From contig CM049310.1 in assembly GCA_026874595.1 (NCBI GenBank), positions 40,927,558 through 40,991,557 of the forward strand: a stretch of 64,000 bases of DNA, written 5' to 3'. Position 1 is the stretch's first letter. Each line of letters opens with the position of its first letter. The notes under the pieces are model-generated. The model saw only the letters and a program-made list of their open reading frames with translations. It was not told the DNA's origin and did not search any database. This document shows positions 14,101-27,500 of this stretch, one piece after another. Origin of the DNA: Sipunculus nudus (taxonomy: Eukaryota; Annelida; Sipuncula; Golfingiida; Sipunculidae). The position numbers and the translations under genes are program-made.

Positions 14101-17100
14101 GCTTTGTTTATTTTACTGTGTGATTGTTTTGACTTGTTGTTAAACTGCTGTTATACTGTGTAATTGTATTGATTTAGTGTATTGTAATGTTAGGGTTGTT
14201 TTAAGAATAAATTATAGTTATTTGTTAACAAAAAAAACACTGACTTCTTTAATCATTCCCCCAGACATTCCACGCTGCCTAGTATTACAGAATCTGATTT
14301 TTTTTATCGCCTTGACAAAATGTTCATCACCCATACGTGATCTGTTGATATTAGGTTCCGTAACATATTATAGTGAACCTGCTAAAGCTAAGGTTCCATA
14401 TGCATGGAATGTATGTGTCCTTTGTGTGTCCTTCCTGGATAACATACAGAACCGAAATAAATCGCTCCATGTAGCGATTCGATATGCGGAACTTGTATTC
14501 CGCATACTGGATCCGAGCGTACAGAATCTCATTTTACTTATTTATAGTCAATATCTAATTTTATCCACACTCCCTAATAATTAAAGGATCAATATATGTG
14601 CATTTTGAATCTTAGCTTAATAAAGCATGTTCCATATATCAGCATATCTGGTCCAAATCCGAAGTCCGCGATGCGCAAAAACGGATCCCTCCATATAACA
14701 TTAATGGTCTCCCCCGCCCCTCCATGTTCAGGATGCATAACTATAATGAATGTTATAATGATGTATGTTTGATTCATTTATCTATACTACATTTTGGAAT
14801 TGTTTTGTATTATTAGGGATTACTATGATCAAGGTAAACATTTAATTACGTTTCCATAAGATGATTTATTGCTACGAAAGCGCAGATGTTCTTGTTGTAA
14901 GGAATTCCTAATGCATGTGCGTTATTTTACATGATATCAGTGTCACCAGAGAACTGTGACTTAGTTATATTATTGCAGTTACAAGTAGGGAGCATAACCA
15001 TATGATTTTTTTGATCATTTATTGTACATTAATATGGAGTGTCATGTGCAGCTGTTAGCGCGGGAACTTAGAGAACGCAGGTGCCTAATTGGATGTTAAT
15101 ATCAGTACAGTTTTATTCCGCGGAAGCCGTCTCCTGTCTATACGATCTCTATAGTAACCTTATTTATTGTAGACATCAAAGGCCGAACACCTGCTTAGTT
15201 TGCTTTTCCTCAGGGTTTGATCTCTGGAAGCGTGTCCATTTAATACTCATGTTTTAAGTGAAAGTCGGCATAATAGAGTGTGATGATTTGCCAGAAGACG
15301 GTCGGGACTTGTGACGTCAGCAAGCACATATAAGCCGTGGTTGAGAAGAAAATCACCACAATTCCTTTTCAGTGCATCAACTTGGTGTACTTCTGACGAT
15401 CTGTATGCGGTCTGGAGGCAGGTCTGCGCTCATCAAAGTCTGAACAGCTGAGGGATGTTTGAAGGTGTAAAAAGGCAGCGTCTGAGGAGGTATATAATGG
15501 TTACTCTGTGACGGACTTCAGAGCGGATAGCGCAATTGCCGACGGACGCTTCCAGTTACAGCCCAAGGACATTATTTACACCCAAAACTTTAGAAGTCCT
15601 GGATATCGTTATTGTCTAGTGCTGGATGAATCAATTAATGACGTCACTGCCCGTGTACGTGCCGTTTCCCTGAAAGGTGTCAGTGAATCAACGTACAGCA
15701 CTTGGGCCATTTTTATAATGAAAAATGTTGTATTTCTGACAATGCCATGTGGGGTAAGGAGTTGCCTTCGCAGAGGTCTGCGCTGTCTGAGCACATTTCT
15801 AGTTAATATATTGATTATTAGCTCAGCTGACTGTAAGTCATCTGAGCTATAGCGATCACTCTTTGTCCGTCGACCGTCTGTATGTCCGTCCGTCTGTCTG
15901 TCCGTTAACCAGGCACAAATCGTAACCACTGGACCTAGAATCTTGTAACTTGAGATTCTGAGAGGTTCATAAAAAATCTCTATTGGAACATGGAATTAGG
16001 TCTCTATTACCCATGTCTTTTTAGCTATGGGGCCCTAAAATACCCCCGAAAATAGACAAAAATTTCATACAGAAACTTCAATATATCATTAACTACATCA
16101 CTGATGGTCATGATTTTCGGTATACATATTGATCATGGAGTGTTTCATCAGTTTCTGAAGACTGGTGACGCCACCTGTATTTTTCAATTCTTTACGAATT
16201 GTTTTCTCTATTTTTGAGACCTTTAAAAATGTGAACATCTGTTAACAGGGCACAAATCGTATGGACTGGACCTAGAATCTTCATTCTTGACACAGTGAGA
16301 GACCTATGAAAAGTCTCTATGGAAACCAGAAATTAGGTCTCCGTTACCCATATCCTTTGAGCTATGTGGCCCCAAAGTACCCCCCAGAATAGAAAAAAAA
16401 ATGTCATACAAAAACTTCAATGTCTCATTAACTACATCACTGATGGACATGATGTTTTATATACATATTGATCATGAGATGTTTCATCAGTTTCTGCAGA
16501 CTGGTTGCGCCACCTGTATTTTTTGATTCTATATAAATAGTTTTCTCTATTTTTGAGACCTTTCAAAATGTGATCATCTATTAACATGGTACAAATCGTA
16601 AAGACTGGACCTAGAATCTTCATTCTTGACACAATGAGAGACCTATGAAAAGTCTCCATGGAAACCTGAAATTAGGTCTCCGTTACCCATATCCTTTGAG
16701 CTATGGCTCTCCAAAGTACAGCTCAGAATAATGGAAAATTTGATACAATACTGAAGTGTCTTAACAATTAATGCAGAGATCACCATAATTGTTTGCATGG
16801 ATATTGATCATGGAATGTTTCATCAGTTTCTGCAGACTGGTGGCGACACCTGTATTTGTTCAGCTTTTTTTTTTTACGATTTTTTTCTCTATTTTTGAGT
16901 CCTTTAAAGATATGACATCTGTTAACAGGGCCCAAATCATAACAACTTGACCTAGAATCTTCTATCATGACACACAGGGAGACCCATGAAAAGCCTCCAT
17001 GGAAACCTGAAATTAGGTCTCTGTTACCCATATCCTTTCAGCTGTATCGCTCCAAAGTACCCCCATAATAATGAAAAATTTGATACAAAAACTGCAGTAT

Positions 17101-18346
17101 CTCAATAACTGCAACACTGATGGTCATAATTTTTGGCATACATATTGATTATGAGGTGTTCCATCAGTTTCTGCAGACTGGGTGTGCCACCTCTATTTTT
17201 TTTCAAATTTTTACGAATTTTTTTTCTCTATTTTTGAGACCTTTAAAGAATAGGTTATCTGTCAACAGGGAACAAATCGTAACAACTGGACCTAGAATCT
17301 TCATTCTTGTCATGCAAGGAGGCCCATGAAAAGTGTCTGTGGAAACCTGAAATTAGGTCTCTGCTTCCCATATCCTTCAAGCTATAGGACTCTGAAGTAT
17401 CCCTCAGAATAATGGACAATATGATACAAAAGCTGAAGTATCCAAACAACTTATGCAGAGATCACCATGATTCTTTGCGTGGATATTGATTATGGAGTGT
17501 ATCATCAGTTTCTGGAGACTGGTGGTGCCACCTATATTTTATTCAATTTTTTAAAATTTTTTCCTCTATTTTTGAGACCTTTAGGGATGCTGCCATCTGA
17601 TAACGTGGTACAAATTGTAACAACTGGACCTAGAATCTTCATTCTTGTCATGCAAGGAGGCCCATGAAAAGTGTCTTTGGAAACCTGAAATTAGGTTTCT
17701 GTTACCCGTATCCTTTAAGCTATAGGACTCCGAAGTATCCCTCAGAATAATGGAAAATTTGATACAAGAGCTGAAGTATCTGAACAACTAATGCAGAGAT
17801 CACCATGATTCTTTGCATGCATATTGACCATTAAGTCTTTTTATTAGTTTCTGCAGACTGATGGAGTCACCTGTATTTTTTACGCATTTTTTTCTATTTT
17901 TGAGATATATGAATACAGACACAATCTTGGCCTGTCTGTTAATCTGTTTGATGCTTCAGTTGAATGGGTATATACTACCATTCAGATGATAAAATTTCCT
18001 TTTGCGAATCTCTTCCTATTCAGCTGAGCGTCATGACCCATGGGTCACTTGTTTTTGTTAACTCATGTCTTGTTCATTTTTAAAGAATGTGTCTGAGTTT
18101 CAGCCGGTTTGGTCTACCATTTAAAAGAACCTGGTCGTTCATACCTTTAGGGGTGTATATGTTGGATTTCCCTACCTCAGCACACAGTGAAATAAAGTGA
18201 TCAATCCTTTTTGTTCACCTGTCTGTCCATCTGTATATATTTCTTATGCAACAAAGTTTCTCAAAAACCTTAAATCCATGGCAATCATATATTTTGAGCT
18301 TGATTATCACTAATCCATTCCCTCCTAGCTTTTCAAATGCTATTAA

Positions 18347-18422
<76 letters not shown>

Positions 18423-21400
18423 ATTATATTTTGCATTTGCTAATATTTTTACAAAATCCAACTGAGCCCACAGGTCCCTTGTTTATACAGGTATGTAGCT
18501 GTCTCTTGTTAAGGTCCGTCCATCTTATAACACACTACATTTAGGGCGTTAATCCTGTTCGATATTCTACGCAAGGGCTTGAGGTGGCTTATTTTGTAAC
18601 AAGTATAAAACTAATGCCGGGAATGTGACAGTGGCCGAATCTTATAAATCCTAACCTAATAGGTTAGGGCTCGGAATACTTTGTTTGTAGGCCCTACTAA
18701 ACAGAACAGTGTGTTTTAATTGCTTAATTTTTATATAATAAATATTCATGTACGACACTTTTAAGGCTCGTTTCCACTTTTGATTACAGGGAGACATTTG
18801 GTCTGCTGGCGCAACCCTGATAAAAGCGGCCACCGGAAATTCCCCCTTCCATTCACTGAAGGTGAATATATTTACTTTGTCTAACAAGGTGGTAAGATGT
18901 CGCTACAGAATAAACTAGTTTCTCATAATATGATTTTAAGTTGTTTACAGAAAAATTACATAAGGCATATTAACGAATATTCTTTACAAATAAATTCCAG
19001 CCTAAAATATAAAGATGTTCCGCCGATTTTGTGTGACGAAATTTTATTTCAAGTAAAAAAAAAATTACTTTGCGAACTTGTTGCGTTATGTCCTTGGACC
19101 GAGGATGGCGTCTTTCCGGTACAGATGGTCAGTACGCTCACAGGCTCTTGAATTGCTTTGAGTGTAGATTTCGGTTAAATTTGTTACTTTTCTGGGTCAT
19201 TTCCTTATAACTTATCTGACTTTTTCCTAGCGTTTTTCACACTATATGGTCCATCTCTTTATTCTTTACCTGATTCTCAAATATCAAGGACCCAGAAATG
19301 TAACAAATTTAACCGATATCTTCACTTATAGCAATTCAAGGGCCTGTGGTACGTTTCAATGACCTTCCATGTCTGTGGTATACTATTGAGAGTTGTTTAT
19401 AGGACAATAATGATGTCACAAAGACGTTTCATTGTCTGACGTCATCAGCTCGGATGGTTTATTTCTCAGATCACCGACGATGATTATGCACAGTCGCTGA
19501 TATTTGGCCCAAAGCAGATGTAAACAGAGAATCCACGAAGTTCGTTCCGAAGGATGCAGTGATTTGGTGTTTCAAGTCATTACTTTTGCTGTTCAGCTTG
19601 AATACGCATAGTAAACAATATAAATATTGTTATTTGTATTATTTTCTTCCATCCTGCCGCTCAAAGCTGCAATAATATTTTGACCGAAGTTTATTAGGCC
19701 GTTTAAAACTGTTTCCTTAGTTGACAGAACACCAATTGCTCACCCGCCTTGTTTGTAGATGATTTCATAGTCCCGCACAGAATGAAGTCATTCGGTACAG
19801 GCCCCTGATTGGTTCATTCATTGAGAGTTAATGTGTCAAATAAACTTCATTAAGTTATCCACGTGCATCTGTATCAATCACGACATGGTATTTTGTTATA
19901 AGTGAAAATGACTGCAGTAAATTTCTACAAAATATATTTCTATTTTATTATAACAAAAGTACTAACAGTACACAAATATTATTTTAACCTTTGATTGTAA
20001 GTTTATATTGATTTAATTACATTTGCCCGAGATCACGGTCTCGGTCGGGTCAAGGCCACGGAGTTCACGCAGGTCAGCAATGGGTATTCCATAAGATAAT
20101 TTGCTGCTGGATCCCTGTGAAACACATATCGATTACAGTTATATAATAGCAGAATAAACAGCGTGTAAGGGGTTTATCAGATGCTTGAAGTCAGTTTCAA
20201 AGATGTTATCCTAAGAAAACCTTGCCAAACTGCCGCTAAACTGTTTTACCAGCCGGCTGAAGTTGACCGGGTCCAAGTTGTGCTTGCCGTATTGGCCTCG
20301 GAAGGCATTGGAGAAATCAGTATATATTGGCGGTTTTAACCTATTTTAGGCCAGAATAGCGCCCACCAATAAGGATTCAAGCGACTGTGGATTATGTCGC
20401 AGATACCAGTGACGTACTGTTTTCTCATATTTTGAATTATTTGTCTCAAGCAAATTCAGTGCAATGTAAGACATTTTTCACCCAGGCATTCGGCGGAATA
20501 GCTCCTGCAACCTTTGGGTCAGAAATGCGTAAAAAATACAAAATTATTATAATTAATAAAAAAAAATTGCATTGTTTGCGACATGCTCATCCCCTGAGCA
20601 CTGAGAAATATAACCTGCTATTTGAACTGATGACTGGCGACTGGCCATTGTGAGTCATTGTTCTCTTACAAACAATTTTCCCAACTGAATCTCTGTACCA
20701 AAAATAAAACAACATTCCGGTCAGTCGCAGAGTAAATAGAATCCCATTTTACTTCACAATATATAACACAACTGGGGAGATATCTGCATATATACATATA
20801 TTTACATACATATGTATGTGTGATTAATATTCTTTAAACAATAAACTAAAACAATGAGGACACGAGTACTTGGATTAACTATAGTCATTACAAAAGATTA
20901 TCACATCAGTGACTTTAAGGAATCTTTTTTTTTTGTGTTTTTCGTTGATGACTGTATTTTAGCCTTTACTTGTTTTAACCCAAAGCATCTGCAAATAAGT
21001 TATCTGTAAAATTTTCTTGCGAATTCCAGGAGCAACATTTCCCTCAATCATAATGCGCCCTGTAGGGGCAGCACCTGATAAAGTTTACGGACTATAACAA
21101 TCATCACTTGTAATGCTTCATTTTAATCGTCGTTAATATCTTGGTAAATCATCTTAACACATATTAGAAATGACCTCTCTCGTGTTTACTTTCAGTTTGA
21201 AGCGGGTGACGAGTTTGTTTATCTTCGAGAAAATTTTGAACGAATTCCGACGATTCCAACAAGCCTCAGTGAGCACGCGCAGGACTTTCTCCAGAGGTAA
21301 GATGGCACAGGGTATCATATTTATCAGAATTGAAGAAAAATAAATAAAACTAGAAATATACATTCTCGGGATTGAAGGCCTCCGCCATGTGGGCGGTCCT

Positions 21401-21951
21401 TAATGTGTCTTACTCCACAACCAGTGTTTTCATTCACTTATTTATACCTTATCACCGGGTTCATTGGTGCATAAGTTCCTCCAACTAGCGTTAGCATGAC
21501 CATATTCCCATGATCAATCGGACATACGTGACTGCACGTTTGTGAATAATCCTGAAGTCCCTCCTGGCTCTGGATTATGAGCCGAACCCACACCAAAATC
21601 TAATCGATTCTTCATTGGCTCATTCCCGAGGGTCCTCGGATTTAATGGGATTGTGGGAGTTATTTTGTGAACAAACACAATCACGCAAACACGAACGGGA
21701 ATGAACGCATACCTTCCTGACGGAAGCAATGAGTAATATTTCGAGAGGATAATCATAAATGCAAAGTTTATTAACGATATCAGTCAAGAGATCAAGAGTA
21801 AAGAATCGTTCTTTCTCATAGCAGTGATCCACCTTAACTTGTAGGGTTAATATATATAAATATATATATATAATTGGGCTGTAACAATACATCGAATAAT
21901 CGATGTATTGAATCGAAGCCAGTCATTAACCGATAATCGAATCGGGCATGA

Positions 21952-21991
<40 letters not shown>

Positions 21992-24509
21992 TTTTATTTT
22001 GTAAAGCGTAAAATCCACAGTGTTGTGCTCTAAAACGCTATTACAAGCAAGCATTTGCATAGAAATGACTATGAATAAATATATACATTAAATAAAAATT
22101 AAGACAAACATTTAAATATTACTTAGGCTGGATAAAACATGCACATAATCCATTAATATACATTACCTACTTTACTAAACCAATAAACGACATTAAATCT
22201 ATAAAAGTGTAGATAAAATTACGGTATAGAATTGAAAATCTGCACATATGCAAAATCACAGCTAATCGAAATATTGCACAAATAAGTATGTCTTAAGCAT
22301 TTTTTTAAAGCAGTTAGGCTCTCAGCTTTTCTTAATTCTAAAGGAAATGAATTCCACAAAGTGGGACCTACCACACAAAATGCTCTTTGAGCAACCATGG
22401 AAGACTTTCTATGTTGAACAAAAAGTAAGTCATGATCGGCTGATCTGAGGCATCTAAATGGTGTGTACGAATGAATTATATCCTGTAAGTAGACCGGGGC
22501 CATGCGATGTTTGGTCTTGAAAAGTAGTATGGCCACCTTAAATTTAATACGCTGACTTACAGGGAGCCAGTGCAGCTCCCGCAATACAGGTGTAATATGA
22601 TCATACTTGTCACATCCACTTAGTATACGGGCTGCGCTGTTTTGAACTCGCTGAAGCCTCTGAATTAATGAAGCCGGATACCCAAGAAGTAAAGCATTTC
22701 CATAATCTAACTTGGTGGTGACAAAAGCGTGGATCAGGCGTTCAAGAGAGCGTTGATCCAAATACGCTTTTATTTTATAGATGTTGTGGAGATGCATGTA
22801 GGCCACACGGCATATGGTGTTCACATGCTGCTCCATGGTGGAATGAGAATCAAAATAAACACCAAGGCTTCGAATCCACTGAGATGGTTGAACTTTATGT
22901 TCGCCGATTAGAAGATTTGGACATTTAATCTTTGTCGCCAAATGTTTAGGTGTAATCAGCATCACCTCTGTTTTATCATCATTCATTTTCAAGCTGTTGT
23001 TGGCCATCCACTTACGTACTAAACCAGCAGTAGCCTCCATATATGTGATGTTATTGCTGAGGTGCTCAGGCCTGAAAATCAAATACAAAGTAGAATCATC
23101 AGCATACATATTATAAAAACCACGCTCATGTAGTAAAGAACCTAAGGGAGCAGTGTAAAGAGTAAAGAGGACAGGTCCTATGACAGAGCCCTGGGGCACA
23201 CCACAGTCCAATATTTGTAACTTAGACTTAATCCCTTCAATCTGGACTGACTGCCTACGTTTACAAAGATATGATGCAAACCATTCTAGGGCAGTGTCAG
23301 TAACTCCCATTGACCGAAGTGTATCAAGCAAGATCTCATGACTGACCGTATCAAAGGCAGCTGACAAGTCAATCATGACTAGAAGTACACAAATATTCTC
23401 TCCAAGAGCACACTGGATGTCATTATGTACTCTCAAAGTAGCAGTCTCTGTGGAGTGTCCAGCCCGATAAACTGATTGAAATGGCTCCTCTAAATTATTA
23501 TCTACAAGATGTTTGCGGAGTCGTGAACACACGACCTTCTCCATCACTTTGGAAACAAACGCCAAATTAGAGGCCAGTCTAAAGTTTTTTAAAACTTCAG
23601 GATCAAGTGTAAATTTCTTAATAAGCGGGGTGACGAGAGCGGTTTTGTAGTTCTGTGGAAATACACCAGTTGAAAGTGACAGGTTAACCATGTGTGTAAT
23701 GACAGGAGTTAATTCCTTGGAACATGCCTTCAGCAGTCTGGTCGGTAGGGGGTCAAGGTCGCCTTGCTTGGAGGCAGATGCCGAGATAATACGCCCGATT
23801 TCGTCCACGGTGGCAGGAGCCAAATTCCTCATGGGAGTAAGTACACGAGTGCTCGAAAATGTAGGTCCAGAGTAAGAAGTGTCTGCTCGAATGGACTCCC
23901 TGATATCCTGTATCTTGGAGACAAAGAAGGAACTGAAAACTTCAACTAGGTCAGTAACTGGCTTCCTTGGAAGAGATACCGTCTTATCCTTACCCAGCTA
24001 GATGTTTACCACTCTGAACAACTCCTTCGAGTTGTCTTGACACTCTGCAATCTTGTTACTATAGTAACTAGTCTTTGACAGTTTAATTTGGCGATTGACC
24101 TTCGATCTCTGTTCAATGAACATGTCACGATGGATAATCGATTAATTTCAATAACTGCATTTTCATTCATATTCCTACCTTTTCGGTCACTAGCTCTTAA
24201 ACTAGGAACAGATGTACAGCATGCATGATGAAGTAGCACCATTTTTATTTTAACAAAGAAAGTCATCTTATATCCTCCATTAGTTGTTAGCTTAATAATG
24301 GATGAGAAGATGTAAATATTACTTGGTCTGCATAGATTCCCAGGTATATAATAATCTCAATCTTATAGCATCATATGCGATGAAAACTTTTAGTAGATAT
24401 ATGACAGAATATTGTGACTCTATACAGTAATCGAATTTAGAATCGAATCGAAAGGCAATAACCAATAATCAAATTGAATCGAAGACCCCTAAGCATTTCA
24501 CTGACCTGA

Positions 24510-24543
<34 letters not shown>

Positions 24544-27500
24544 TTGTCGATCGTTATTGCAGATGGTAATAAGTAGCAAAGAAATAGTGGTGATTAAATA
24601 ACAATGGGTCAGAAACTGCATGGACAAGTAGGATCGATTCTTTTTGTTTTATATATCACTGAAATGTTGACATGAACAGCAACATGTGCTGTCAACAAGT
24701 TGACGAAATACCATAACGTTTTAAAGTTGGCGGAGATATGCGCTCCTCGAGTATGCACAATGTTCACAAGCGACTTTACTACAGTTATGCTATCTATTTG
24801 TCTATAGATGCCTGACTGTAGACCCAGCAGATCGACCAGTGGCGAGGGAGTTACTGAAACATCCGTTCTTAGACAGGTGAGAACACCTGGCAACACCTGA
24901 CATCATACATATAGGAAGTTTACAACCACTTTAAATTAATGGCGACATTGGCCACTTCAGTCAATAACTTTTAAAAAATTTAAACATAACTGTATGCCTG
25001 AATGCATAATGGCAAGTTTTGTAAGTTCTAGTTACTCCGATAATCGTTTTTTTTCCCATTTTCTAATAACTATAAATAGGGATTATGCAATTGCAGAAGG
25101 GGGAGGGGCGGGAGAGGTCAAACCTTGTCGATTATTTTTTTCCGATTTGCCTACATATATTTACAAACATAGAAATCTTAAGGGATTTGAATATAGCAGT
25201 ACCAAACATGAGCGGCGAATAAAGTAGTACTTGATCATTCTACCTTTTCGAATGAAATGTACCCATATGTGCCCAAGGATGTCTTAATAATAATACAATT
25301 TTTGATTGTTTCTTATTTTTATAAATCCCATTTCTAATTTTTCAGTATATCCTTGATATCAATGGCAAAAACCAGTTCTTCAACACAAACACACAAATAT
25401 ATATACATGTATATACATATATATATATATACACAGACTTATATATACACATATATATATATATATAAATATGTAGTTACATGCATCTGTTAATAATGCG
25501 CAGGCATTTTGATTCGTGTCAGGCGTTAGCCCTGTTCGTTGCTATGGGAGACGCGCGAATTGGGCTCTGGCTAGCGTGTGAAGTGTGAAACTTTGAGACA
25601 CAGTTCGGGTCTGTTCAGGCGCTGTGGGCGCACGTGTATTGTTATGTTCTTTGGAATGTTCCAGAAAGAAAAGCTATAAATGGGGGCTGTGTATAGAGCT
25701 GACAGCGAGAAAAATACCAGCGGACACGGAAGAGTGTGACGCTCTCGTCAGTGTTTTTGGGACCTTTCCGATAATTGCAGAACTTATAGATAATCTTCGG
25801 ACTTTATAACGGATTTTATACGGATTGTCTCCAGTTTGCCATTGGGATTATTACCAGAACTTCACTTTTGGATTACAACAGATTGTTTTCTCGATTAAAT
25901 TGGACTATTCTCTGAGAAGATTTACATGAACTGTTCATCTGTGTTCTAGATGGTTCGGGTCTGTTCAGGCGCTGTGGGCGCACGTGTATTGATATGTTCT
26001 TTGGAATGTTCAAGAATGGAACGTTCTGGGCTTCAGGTGATAAAGCTATAAATGGGGGCTGTGTTTGCAGCCGGCAGAGAGAAAAATACCAGCGGACATG
26101 AAAGAGTGTGACCCTCTCGTCAGTTTTTTTTGGGACCTTTCCGATAATTGCAGAACTTATAGATAATCTTAGGACTTATAACAGATTTTATACGGATTGT
26201 CTTCAGTTTACCTTTGGGATTATTACCGGAACTTCACTTTAGGATTATTTTCGCGATTAAATCGGACTATTCTCTGAGAAGATTTACATGAACTGTTCAT
26301 CTGGAATATTTGTGTTAAAGGACTCTTGTTCGGCTGTGACACTGGTGGTATCCAGAAATCAAAGCCTAGGACCCGGACACTCTGGTACTGTACATTTTAT
26401 TGTTGTTATACTGTGTAATTGTATTGATTTAGTGTATTGTAATGTTAGGATTGTTCTAAGAATAAATTATAATTATTTGTTAACAAAAAACCACTGACTT
26501 CTTTATTCATTCCTAGAATTTCTCGCTTCCTAGTGTTGTGGAATCTGATTTTTTTATCTCCGTATCAAAATTTGTGCTCCTCACGATTATGTGATCTGTT
26601 ATTATTAGGTTCAGTAACAAAAATGATGGGCTTGTCCGAGAGGCTTAATAGTTTTGAAAATTTATTAGGCCTTGACCAAGACACGTTGTTTACAATACAT
26701 TTTTATACAAGATTTATCTCAGTGTTTTTTTTGTTATTGTTTTGACATCTTAACATGGCATATTTCAAACCTGAGGCATTTGTTGAAGATCCAGACCCTG
26801 ATCAACTTGAACAGTTGACAAAAGATCAGTTGTTGCGTTTGGGAAAAACTAAGGACTAGGTGTTAAAAAAGCTTTGAGAAAGTCTGATAACATTGCTAAA
26901 ATCATGCAAGATCTAGTTAGCAAAGGTTTAATTGAAAAGAGTTAAGTGGAAACATAAAAAATGACAGCCTTGCTATGCAGTTAGAATTAAAAAAGTTAGA
27001 AATGCAAGAAAAAGACAAAGAAGTTAAAACGACTGGAGTTAGAAAGATTTTAACTAAATAATAGTCTACATACTGCCCCAACTCACAGTTTTGATGTTAC
27101 TAAACACATTAGACCTGTCCCCCTTTTCAAGAAAAAGTGGTTGAAAATATTTCTTACACTATGAGAAGGTAGCTGAAAATTTTAACTGGCGTAAGGAAAA
27201 TTGGAATATGTTATTGCAAAGTGTATTGACTGGCAAGCCCAGAGAAATTTATTCAGAGCTGTCAGTAGAAGCCGCTGCTGACTATGACCTGGTTTAACGG
27301 TTAATCCTAAAAGGTTATGAGTGAGTTCCGGAGGCTTACCGCCAGAGATTCAGAAAATTGGGAAAAGCGCAAAAATTAGACCTATGTAGAATTTGCCAGG
27401 ACTGAAGAGCAGTTGTTTGATCGCTGGTGTAGTTCTAAAAATGTAATGAAAGATTATGACAATTTGCGCCAGTTGATTTTGCTTGAAGAACTGTGCGTTA

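Noticed and set aside
14177-14584. 135-codon + strand open frame in the solo LTR and its flank
   Set aside because: It lies over the LTR end and runs into unrelated flank; LTRs of this family are non-coding.
15508-15852. 114-codon + strand frame, with a 106-codon frame opposite it
   Set aside because: Both run into the 5' hairpin and simple stretch of element A1 and lack domain signs.
16780-17787. Several 60-85 codon minus-strand frames with similar peptides
   Set aside because: They recur with the 339-bp tandem unit, each is broken at a different place, and they carry no domain. Read as repeat DNA.
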